Positions 17,524 through 27,000 of a stretch of DNA of 57,614 nucleotides are shown in pieces. Each line of letters opens with the position of its first letter. The first letter of the stretch is position 1. This DNA comes from a virus: positions 1-57,614 of IMG/VR virus record IMGVR_UViG_3300027833_000060, one strand, 5' to 3'. Both the position numbers and the translations under genes were made by a program. The notes below the pieces were generated by a model. It had not been told where the DNA came from. It did not search any database and was given only the letters and a program-made list of their open reading frames with translations.

Positions 17524-17871
17524 ATGGCATTTAATACACAATTTGTAGTCGACCAAGTTAAGGTCTACCCAGAGATACACAAGTTTACGAACGGCATTTC
17601 GCTTATTCGTGCACACTGGATAATTACTAACACAGACCACCCTGATGGGGCGGCGCATCATGTGTTTGAGAAGTCCTTTAGCCATGATAGCTTTACGCTA
17701 GAGACTTTTGTCCCCGTGGAGGATGTAACGGATGCTATGATGGAAGAGTGGGTGACGAGTGAGATTGCCGCTGATACGATCCAAAAGATCAAGATGGCTG
17801 CGCTTGAACGGATACGGTTCACCCACGAAGAGGCGCAGATGACGACTTACTTCGAGAATTCAGGGGGTTGA
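17524..17871 (+). CDS. Conserved phage protein related to the one at 3611 (115 aa)
   Basis: AGGAGAGAAACT precedes the ATG. The product has FVVDQVKVYPEIHKFTNGISLIRAHWIITN, then SFTLETFVPVEDVTDAMMEEWV and an amphipathic C-terminal helix. The second part resembles the DUF7936-like protein encoded at 3611-3964. It ends the tail block; its TGA lies inside a TTGACA hexamer, and a regulatory region with a 16-bp palindrome follows. The function is unknown; a tail-fibre-associated role is assumed. Confidence 0.5.
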   Translation: MAFNTQFVVDQVKVYPEIHKFTNGISLIRAHWIITNTDHPDGAAHHVFEKSFSHDSFTLETFVPVEDVTDAMMEEWVTSEIAADTIQKIKMAALERIRFTHEEAQMTTYFENSGG

Positions 17872-17944
17872 CAATAATGAGTTTTACAAAACCACAGACT
17901 ATGCTAGTAAGTATTTATGTGTTAACGTGTAAACAGGAGTACTC
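17872..17944 (+). promoter_or_regulatory. Regulatory gap with palindromic operator before the GNAT gene
   Basis: The 73-base gap is long for this densely packed block. It holds a candidate -10 (TATGCT, 17900-17905) and a 16-bp palindrome TGTTAAC-GT-GTAAACA at 17920-17935, which abuts the ribosome site AGGAG (17936-17940) of the next gene. The -35 is uncertain. The palindrome is a member of the operator family repeated across the genome. Here it lies downstream of the likely transcription start and could also block transcription or translation of the next gene. Confidence 0.5.
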
Positions 17945-18373
17945 ATGCCAACGTCGCGTTTAATATTCGATGAAAGCGAACGTGTAGGGGCTTGGGTAGC
18001 CGAACAAGTAGAGCAACTCTCTTCGTGGGGTGGGTTCTACGCCATGGGCGCTGAGAAGGACGGTAAACTGGTGAGTGGAGTTGTGTTTAACAACTTTAAC
18101 GGCAGTAACGCCACCGCACACTTCGCAGTCAGCAAACCCAGCAAACTGTTTTTGGAGCTGCTCGACCATGCTTTTTTGTATGCGTTCGAGACACTAGGTC
18201 TGAGACGGCTTACTGGTTTAGTCGAATCTGATAACTCCAAAGCACTTAAATTAGATAAGCATATCGGCTTCGTGGAAGAGGCTGTTATGAAAAAAGGTGG
18301 GTCAGATGGGCAGGACATGATTGTCCTAGTTCTTTGGCCGGAGAACTACCGCAAAGGAAAAAACCATGGGTAA
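17945..18373 (+). CDS. GNAT-family N-acetyltransferase (142 aa)
   Basis: A compact GNAT-type layout: SRLIFDESERVGAWVAEQVE, central strands GKLVSGVVFNNFNG and TAHFAVS, then LGLRRLTGLVESDNSKALKLDKHIGFVEEAVM, which corresponds to the late GNAT core where a helix follows the acetyl-CoA-binding strand and ends in the GF.eE motif. The substrate is unknown; phage GNATs placed in virion blocks have been proposed to modify virion or host proteins. It has its own regulatory gap and operator upstream, unlike the rest of the late genes, and overlaps the next gene by eight bases. Confidence 0.7.
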   Translation: MPTSRLIFDESERVGAWVAEQVEQLSSWGGFYAMGAEKDGKLVSGVVFNNFNGSNATAHFAVSKPSKLFLELLDHAFLYAFETLGLRRLTGLVESDNSKALKLDKHIGFVEEAVMKKGGSDGQDMIVLVLWPENYRKGKNHG

Positions 18374-19391
18374 AAAGAGTAATCCACCGCCTCCCAACTA
18401 CCAACCCTTGGCCAACGCCAGTGCAGAAGCGGCGCGTATACAAGGTGAGTTGGGGCAGGCACAACTAGACTTCGCGAAAGAGCAGTACAACGACAACGCT
18501 CCGACGTTAAAAGCAATCGCGGACCAGCAGATGGCTGCTCAAACGCAGCAGATGACGCAGGCCAAAGACTACTACGACTATCAAGTCGAGACGTTCCGCC
18601 CACTGGAGCAAGGTCTTGTAGCTGACGCACAGAATTTCAACACCGATGCTTACCGTGACCAGATGGCTTCCAGAGCCGCTGCCGACTCCGGTAGAGCGTT
18701 CGGTATCTCACAACAACAAAACCAACGAGCTATGGCCTCTATGGGTGTTAATCCCAACTCGGGGCGGTTCGCTGGTATGAATGCTGCCACTGGCTTACAG
18801 CAAGCAGCCTCACGTGCTAACGCGATGACAGGTGCGAGAACCCAAGCAGAGCAAATGGGCTATGCCCGTAAGTTAGATGCCGCTGGTCTTGGCCGTGGTC
18901 TCGCAGGCGCATCCACTGCCGCTTATGGTGGAGCCAACAATGCCGGTAACTCCGCAGGTATGAACGCACAGTCCGCAGGTAATACTTACATGCAGGGTAT
19001 GGGAATGGGCGCAGGCACTATCGGTGCAGGCCAGAACATGCAGATACAGGGTTTGAGCAGCGTTCTAAACAACCAGACACAGACTTACATCAATACACAA
19101 GACAGCCTCCTTGGCGACATTGGTGGTTTGATGGGTGGCGCAGCCTCTATGTACACTGCCTTCGGGTCAGATCGCACAATCAAAGAGAATATTGTTGAGG
19201 TCGGTGTAGACCAACGCACAGCCTTAACTCTTTACGAGTTTAACTACATCGGCGGTGACGGACGTAGGTTCCGTGGCGTAATGGCGGATGAGGTAGAGCT
19301 AGTTTACCCAGAAGCAGTAGTAGACACGGACCAAGGCCACAAAGCGGTGCGCTACGATCTTCTCAACATAGAATTTAAGGAGGTCCACTAA
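18366..19391 (+). CDS. Virion protein with C-terminal S74 intramolecular chaperone domain (341 aa)
   Basis: The N-terminus (MGKKSNPPPPNYQPLANASAE) and an Ala/Gln/Gly-rich helical body (about residues 20-255) resemble internal virion or DNA-ejection proteins. Residues from about 268 form an S74 peptidase-type intramolecular chaperone: GSDRTIKENIVEVG, LYEFNY, RFRGVMADEVELVYPEAVV. S268-D269 fits the known autocleavage position (SDxRxK motif). S74 domains normally trimerise fibres and then cleave themselves off. Found on an Ala/Gln-rich body next to giant internal-type proteins, it may assemble an ejection protein instead. It overlaps the GNAT gene by eight bases and the next gene by one. Confidence 0.72.
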   Translation: MGKKSNPPPPNYQPLANASAEAARIQGELGQAQLDFAKEQYNDNAPTLKAIADQQMAAQTQQMTQAKDYYDYQVETFRPLEQGLVADAQNFNTDAYRDQMASRAAADSGRAFGISQQQNQRAMASMGVNPNSGRFAGMNAATGLQQAASRANAMTGARTQAEQMGYARKLDAAGLGRGLAGASTAAYGGANNAGNSAGMNAQSAGNTYMQGMGMGAGTIGAGQNMQIQGLSSVLNNQTQTYINTQDSLLGDIGGLMGGAASMYTAFGSDRTIKENIVEVGVDQRTALTLYEFNYIGGDGRRFRGVMADEVELVYPEAVVDTDQGHKAVRYDLLNIEFKEVH

Positions 19392-21022
19392 TGGCACGTA
19401 AGTCGAAATGGGCGCAGTTCACCGATAACTTCAACGGTGTCTACGGGACGTTCAATAAGATTGGTAAGGACATTGAATCCACCAAGGTAATGAACAACGA
19501 GTACGAAGATGATCTTGGTAACGCTCTCGGTGGTGACGCACTGGATCGTCGTCGTATGCAAGAACTCTCCAAGGTTTACACTAAGTACGGTGATACCAAG
19601 GGGGGCTTAGACCTACGAGCGCAGCAGGCTAAGATCGAGTCCGACAAGCGTGCAAACGACTTGAGCCGAGATACATATGACGAACTGGTGAGACAAAACG
19701 GGCTGCTTAAAACCCAGCAAATGATCTCTGACCGAAGAGGTACAGACGCCAATACTGCTAACACTCAGTCAACCACCAGTCGTAGAGATACACTCCTGCC
19801 CGGCGAGGTAGACCAACAAGGGGCAACCCTAGATGGTACGAGAGCCAACACTGCTAACACGACATCAACCACTAATCGTAGAGAGACACTCCTGCCCGGC
19901 GAAGTAGATCAACAAGGGGCAACTCTGGATGGTACGAGAGCCAACACTGCTAACACGGTATCAACCACTGTGCGTAGAGATGCGCTCCTGCCCGGCGAGA
20001 TTGCAGGTCAGGACTTAACGAACACGGGCAAGGGACTGGATAATCAGGGTAGCGCGATTGACGTAGATATTAAAGGCGCGACCAGTGCGAGTACGATTGA
20101 CTCCACCAACACTGGGAATGAAGCAGACACCGCTGCCAATAAAGTTAAGAAGTACAAGTCCACTATCGAGTATGACCAGCTTGATGCGGAAGAACAGCTT
20201 TTGGTTGAACTTAACCAGACTGAGTACGATACCCCAGAAGACGCTCAAGCCGCTTACATCCAGATGGTGACGGACGATGATCGTATTGATCCGACGCGCA
20301 AGGCTGGCATCATTAAGGCTGTAAACGAAGTCGGACTGGTTAAGTTACAGGGCGAAGCAACAAAGCTCGCGCAGGGTGCGCAGAACGCTCTACAGTCAGG
20401 CGGTATGGACGGTTTGATTGAGTTCTACGACGGCGTCGACGACGGCGATACCATGCGTGTTGAACGTGGCGATGATGGCACCGTGGCTATTATTTCCACG
20501 CGTGATGGCGAAGACACTGTTATGTTTTCCGACTCTTCCGATGACGCAGCGGCTGTTGTAGAGCAGCAGATGTTCAACCAATTAAGTCGCCCCGGCACTG
20601 GGTTCGAGGTTGTTGCACAAGCCGCAAATGTTGCAAAGACTAGGGCAGAAACTGAGCGCACTGGTGCGCAGACAGACCTCCTTGGTAAACAGGCGTTCAG
20701 TGAACTGCTTGGACAGGACGTAGAAAGAGCCAGAGAAAACTTAATTATCTCTCAGACTGCTGAGATCGACCAAAGAATGGATCAAGCTAAGAGCGGGCTA
20801 TCAGGACGTGCTAAGATTGCGGAAGAAGGACTGGCAGACTTACTGACTAAAGACCAATATATCTTAATGGCAGAAGACGAGCCAGCGGCGGCGGCGGCCC
20901 TCATTGGTGACTTCATGCAGCGATACCAGATGAAGGGTGCTCCCCCAGCGGGTGTCGACGCGCAATCATGGTTTGCGTTGAGTGAAGCAGAACAACAAGA
21001 ATACATAGAAGCAGGACAGTGA
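19391..21022 (+). CDS. Putative internal virion / ejection protein with tandem repeats (543 aa)
   Basis: ATG shares a base with the previous stop (TAATG) and has AAGGAGG upstream. The protein is hydrophilic and mainly helical with no membrane span. Residues about 122-206 hold two full and one partial copy of a 32-residue repeat (TANT.STT.RR, TLLPGEVDQQGATLDGTRAN), matching a 96-bp DNA repeat. The region after it is rich in Ala, Glu and Gln with long helices, typical of proteins ejected with DNA. It stands between the S74 protein and the 2322-residue protein, the position of internal core proteins in short-tailed phages. No enzyme motif is recognised. Confidence 0.55.
   Translation: MARKSKWAQFTDNFNGVYGTFNKIGKDIESTKVMNNEYEDDLGNALGGDALDRRRMQELSKVYTKYGDTKGGLDLRAQQAKIESDKRANDLSRDTYDELVRQNGLLKTQQMISDRRGTDANTANTQSTTSRRDTLLPGEVDQQGATLDGTRANTANTTSTTNRRETLLPGEVDQQGATLDGTRANTANTVSTTVRRDALLPGEIAGQDLTNTGKGLDNQGSAIDVDIKGATSASTIDSTNTGNEADTAANKVKKYKSTIEYDQLDAEEQLLVELNQTEYDTPEDAQAAYIQMVTDDDRIDPTRKAGIIKAVNEVGLVKLQGEATKLAQGAQNALQSGGMDGLIEFYDGVDDGDTMRVERGDDGTVAIISTRDGEDTVMFSDSSDDAAAVVEQQMFNQLSRPGTGFEVVAQAANVAKTRAETERTGAQTDLLGKQAFSELLGQDVERARENLIISQTAEIDQRMDQAKSGLSGRAKIAEEGLADLLTKDQYILMAEDEPAAAAALIGDFMQRYQMKGAPPAGVDAQSWFALSEAEQQEYIEAGQ
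19751..20010 (+). repeat. 96-bp tandem repeat inside the 543-aa virion gene
   Basis: The phrase actgctaacac recurs at 96-base spacing and the surrounding bases are almost identical between the first two units, with the third diverging after about 70 bases. The unit is a multiple of three, so copy number can change without frameshift. Similar synonymous sites between units point to recent duplication. Confidence 0.75.
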
Positions 21023-21023
21023 T

Positions 21024-24000
21024 ATGGCGAACGCAGCGCAGCAGGCCATTCTGGACCGTGCCAGAAATCGGTTAGACGGCAGGCAGGACGAAGAAGAAGA
21101 GAAGCAAGGCCGTGCTACGCAGAGGCAGCAGGAGCTATTAGCTACTGCCCAAGCGCGGCTTGGTGATAAATACCAACGGAAGGCTGATAAAGACGATGGC
21201 TCTGACTTCGTTGCTGGTGTCTCTGGTGGCGTAGACTCGTTTCAAGGTACGCTGTACGGCCTAGCTGGACTCGCTGGTGACGCATCAGAGCGTTACCTTG
21301 GAGTAGGTGAGGGTCTGCGCGATTGGGGCTTCAAAGGCTACCAAGACAACATGGCGGAAGTGGATGATGAGTTCCGCGACGCCTACACGTGGGACGGTGC
21401 CACTAGCTCTGTCAGTAACTTTGTAGACGCGGGGCAGTACTACGTCGGTCGGGTTATCCCTGACGCGCTTGCGGCTCTAGGCTCTGGCGGTGTCGGTGCC
21501 GCGATAGCAAAAAAAGCTATCAGCGAGACTGCGGAAGCGGGTATCAAGAACAAAACCAAAGACCTACTTGGTGACAGGATTGGCGATAAGGTAACAAAAG
21601 AAGGTATAGGCTCTGTCGCCGGTGTAGCCACGCAATCAGTTTTACAATCGACCGGCGGTATTTACGGTCAAGCCGGTGAGAAAGCAATCGCCGAAGGCGG
21701 GACGCTTGAGGACGTTAACCTAGGTAAAGTCGTCGTTGGTGGCTTAGCCGCTGGTGCAGTAGAGACTGTAGCTGACGTTGCCACATTAGGACTTGCTGGT
21801 TTTGGCGCAGGCCGAAACTTAATGGACCTTGCGAACAAAGGCGGGAAGACTAGGCGCGTACTCACTAAAGGCGCTATCGGTTCTGGTGTTGAGGCAGTCA
21901 CAGAAGGTATCCAAACGGGCATAGAAGACTTAGGCGCAGGTGAAAGTCTAGCGGACGCTAAGTTCATGGACCCTACGTCGATGATGGCCGGTGCATTTGG
22001 CGGCGGCGCAATCAGTGGCGCAGGTGGACTACGCAAACCAAGCAACCAAGGTACGACGTTTGCGGCGGAAGAAGCTGTCCAGCAAGCGGAGGATGAAGTT
22101 GCTCTCCAGCAACAGGAAGCGCAAGAAGCTGAAGCAGCGGGATTACAAGCCCAACAAGAGAAAGCTGAGCAGTCGCGCAGTCGTCGTGAGGCAGCGGCGT
22201 CGTTTACGGCGCGATCAGAGTTCGTAAAAGCTAGGCAGACAGAGATAAACGCTCAGCAAGAACAGGAGCTTCTCGACCCGAACACTGAGTTGGGTCAGGC
22301 GTTTGAGGAGCACTTAAACGAACAAGCTATCTATGACGAAGCTGATATAAAGAAATCAGCCAAGGCGTTCCTAAAAAGCTACCAGAAAGAGAACGACAGT
22401 ACAGAGCAGGTCAACCAAGAATACGTTGCCGCACTGGATACCCACGTGGGCAAGGTGGCACAGGCTAAAGAATTCATCGCGCAGAACCCAGACGTTATGG
22501 ACGCTGACGAAGCGACCTTCGCAGCAGCTGCTCAGCAGAACCCTGAAGTGTTTGGCGTAATCAACACCATGAGAACCGCCGCCGCTAGAGCCGCCGCTGC
22601 TACTGCTACCGACACAACTACCGCCGAAGCAGACGTTGCCCCCACACAAGAGGCCACCGTTGAGCCAACTAAGACGCCCACTAAGAGAGAACGACTTAGT
22701 CAAATGGCTACAGAGCAACTGGGAGAGACTTGGGAACAAGATAACCCAGAGTTGTCCCAGTTATTTTCCGACGGTAAAGGCATCTACTCCCGTGGCAAAG
22801 GAAAGAAATCCCGCTTTGAAACAATGGTCGATAAGATCGTTGCAGAGAAGGCGGCGCAACAAGCCCCAGTGGACGCAGAGGCTACGCCGGATGCCATTCC
22901 CACAATCGAGACACCTACAGTTGAGACAGTTGCAGACGCAGACGCAGAGACAATTCCTGTACAAGCGGAAGAAACAGTTGAGACACCGTCGGTCTTAGAA
23001 GGTATGGACGCTCGAGCAGTTAGCTACGCTACTGAAAAGCTCGGCCCCAACTGGCGTACAGAGCAGCCACAGTTAGTACCCGTACTAGAAGACAAGAAGT
23101 ACGCAGGGTTCAATGCAAACGTCGACAGACTTGCAGCAGAGCAGCCCGCGCCGACGCAAACGGCAGTAGTAGAGCCTGAGCAGGCACCTACGGAGAATAC
23201 TCCCGAGGCAATACCTGAGGTACTAGAAGGCGAGCTTACTCCAAATGCTTCCACTGAAGTTGCCCCCACTGGTAACCCCTTCGAGTTGGCTATGCCTGAG
23301 CAGGTTAAGCTGTCTCCGAACCAGAAAAAAGTATACGAGGTACTAAACAACGCGTTCGCCAACGACGAACAGGACGAAGTGATCCAAGCGAACGGGAGCT
23401 TGAACCCGACACGTATTGCTGAAATGGCGGGTATTAACTCAAAACAGGCGGTGCAGTCTGCGCTTGTTCAGATCAGAGCCAAGATAGCCAAGCAGTATAA
23501 GGTTGACCAGAGCGAGATAAAGAAACGCCTAGCCGAAACACGTGTCCAGCGTACAGAAGAATTCGACGTAAACGCAAATGATTCAGTCTTTGACAACGCT
23601 GATCTAGGCGTCGGCTCCGGCACACTGGCGTCTGCAAACCAAGGCGCACGTGATGGAATGGCTCCCGAAGATGCGGCGTACCTCGATGCTATGGAAGAGA
23701 CGCCCAACCAGCAACAGACGCCAGAGCAACTTTCTGAAATTCGCGCTATACACGACAGAGAGATGCAAGCCGACAGCGGTTACAAACAAGCGGTCCGAGG
23801 GTGGGCGAAACTTGAGTCTCAGCAAAAAGACGGTAGTGTGACCTTTGAAGACATGGAGTCACAATATAGATTCGAGTGGTTCGGTTCCTTCACAGAATTC
23901 CAACGGGGTGACTTCGACGAGGACGGCCTAGCCTTTTACTTTGACAGATTGCGCAATGAACACATAAATAAGGACAAAACTAATGACCAAGCCAGTATTG

Positions 24001-27000
24001 AAGCCGCCAACCAAGGGGGACAAGATCAAAGCCGAACAGACGGCGCAACGCTTGACCAAGATGGCGGAGAAGTACAACAAACTAGGGCTGAACCTGAAGG
24101 TGCCGAACCAGAAGCCCAACAGCTAAGCGCTGCGGAGCAAACTGCACGTGCGGCTAAGGTGCCAGTCGTTACCAAGAAGAAGCGTCGCGTGGTTAAACCA
24201 CCGAAGAATCCAGAGGAAGCACCTGAGGCTAAGCGTCAAGGTAAAGACTCTGAGCTTAACGCCGTAGACGCCGTAGCCGAGAAGCTAGGGGGCGAAGTGG
24301 TTTACCAGAAGGGTGACGTTGCTCTCGTCCGTGGGTATAGCGCACAATCTGGCGCACCAGTGTATGCCGCAGCAAAGGGTTCTATGTTCACCAAGGTGGA
24401 CGTTGATAGCTACACAGGCACTGAGTTTACTCCTGAGCAAATAGCTGACCTTGTAGAAGCTAAGAAAGCAGCCGAAGCGGAGGCTCAGAAGGTTCACACA
24501 GAAACCCCGTTTGTTACCTTTAGTAACGGATTAGCATTCTCTGAGAGTATGACTCCTGAAATGCAGGGGGTTGTGCGAGAGTGGCAAAACCTTCTTGGGT
24601 TAGATACAGACGTTTACGTTACCACACTGGCAGATGCTAAAGCTAACAAGTTAAACTTCACTGGCCCTCAACGCGCCGTGGGGTCTGGCACTTTAGATAG
24701 TAATGAACGCGGCTCTACGCGCAAGCTATCTGACGGTAGCCATTATATTATCTACGACGACCAAGCCTCTAAGGTTGGTACGTTAGAAACCATCGCCCAC
24801 GAAATGGGCCACGTACACCAGAAGGTGGTTTTCGACCAAGCGTCTCCAGAGATGCAACAAGACCTACGAGCAGAACACCGCAAGTGGCTTGAATCTCAGA
24901 AAGGTTCTACAGCGGAAGACCTAGTTAAGTCGCTCCGTGCTAGGCAGACTGGGAAGACTACTGACGTTCCCGTCGACCTCCCAGCGGAGAAAGTTAGTGC
25001 TTACTGGAAGTCCTTCAACGAGTGGTACGCAGATCAAACCTCGCGTTGGGCAACGACGCAGACTGCGCCTCTAACAGCAGTTGAGAAGTTCTTCTCTCGC
25101 CTCGGTAAATCAATGAAGAGTTTCTACGATAAGTTGGCGAACAAGCAGTACCTGCCTTCTGACGCTTTCGTGGAGTACTTGGACAAAGTTAAAAACGCTA
25201 ACCTACGCGACCCAATCAACGACAACCCTGAGTTCCAGTCGGACGGCATGGCAGGCTCGATGAAGCCTACAACGGAAGCTCAGGAAAAGAATTCTAAGTT
25301 CGGCGAATGGGTGCGCGAAAACTTCGGTGGTACAGGCAAGCAGTTTGTGGACGACGTATCTGAAGTTGGTAAGCAGGGTGTAGCATCACTCAAGTTCCTC
25401 CACCAGTATGTGCGTGACGTTAAAGGACGGATGCCTGCCGCTGGTACTATGTACCAAGCAATAAAAGAAGCAGACAAAACGCGTCAAGATATTCGGCGTC
25501 AAGTGGAAGCCATCGCCGTACGCGCTCGTGAGCTAAAGCCTGAGCGGCTAACAGTAGTTAACGACTTTCTAAGTAAGTCTACGTTCTACCAGAAGTGGGG
25601 ATATGATCCCCAGTTTACTGACGCCGATGGAAACAAGCGCGTTATTAAAGAAGACCCTGTTATGGCGGCGGCGTACAAACGTCTAAGCCCAGTAGAGCAG
25701 GGGCTAGTACGAGAAATATTCCAGCATGGTGAGAACATGCGTTTGCGTAAGCAGGAAGTGGCTAAGCTCTTAGGAGTTGATAAGTCGTTCTTTAGTGCTG
25801 CCGCGCTTGAAGGGCCGTACGCACCGCTGAAACGTTTCGGTGACTACGCCGGTGTACTAAAGTCGCAAACCTTAATCGACGCAGAAGCAGAACTTGCGGA
25901 TACGCCAACGCCTGCCTTGCGTAAGAAAGTAGATGAACTGAAGTCTCAGCAACAGCACTACGTGGTTAGTTTCTTTGACACCATGGGTTCGGCTAAGAAG
26001 TTTACCGACGAGAACCGTGGCGACTATGCTACCGCAGTACCGTCGCAACGCACGGATGACTTAATGTCTGACCGCGTGACAAACGAAGAAGCGTTTCAGA
26101 CGATACTGGGTAGCCTGAAAGCAGCAGACAGTAACCTGATTGACCCGCAGTCCAAGAAGGCATTCGCGGATATGGTTCGCGATATGTACTTTGATTCCAT
26201 GGATGAACGTGACGCTCGTATGTCTGGGGCGAAGCGTAAGAACCGTGCTGGCTACGAGAAGAACATGGTTCGCTCGTTCTTGTCTCACGCTAGGGCCGAA
26301 GCCGGAATGATCTCCACGATGGAGCATGGCGCTGACATCAACTTAGCTTTGGCTGAAGCGATGAAGCAGTCTGACCAAGACCCAGAAGCTCTGAAGCCCG
26401 TGTACAACATGTTAGTGGCTCACTACAAAGACACGCTAACCTACCAAGACACAGCCTTCCAACGTGTCTCAGATCGCGTTGCTGCGCTCAACTCTGTTTA
26501 CATGTTGACATCTAGTGTCGGCTACCACGTAACTAACGCGACACAGCCTGCGATGGTTACAGTCCCTAGATTAGCAGGTGACTTTGGCGACTACTCCGGT
26601 GCTTGGAGTAAGCTCACTCGTGGTTACAAAGTAGCGGTTGGCTCCGCTAGAATGACTAAAAAGTTTGAGACGGAGATCGACCTTGAGAAAGCGCCTCCAC
26701 AGTACAGGGCGTTGCTACAAGAACTCCAGTTGCGCAACCTTCTGGACGTCGGCATGGAAGAAGATTTGTCGTCGTTTGACAGGTTCAACACAGGGTATGA
26801 AGCCCTTAACGTAGCGTCTGATAAGCTAGGCATGGTAACCCACAAACTGTACCAAGCGGCCCGTCTGGTGGAAGCTCATAACCGTATTTCATCGGCAGTA
26901 GCCGCATTCGATATGGCGTCAGCCAACCCACAGGTTGCTAAGAGACAGGGAATGACCCCTACCGAGTACGCCATTAGTGTAGTTGAAGACACTCAGGGTA

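Noticed and set aside
17877-17963. 28-codon plus-strand frame in the gap before the GNAT gene
   Set aside because: Covers the operator and ribosome site of the next gene, has no ribosome site of its own and a Cys/Arg-rich random end.
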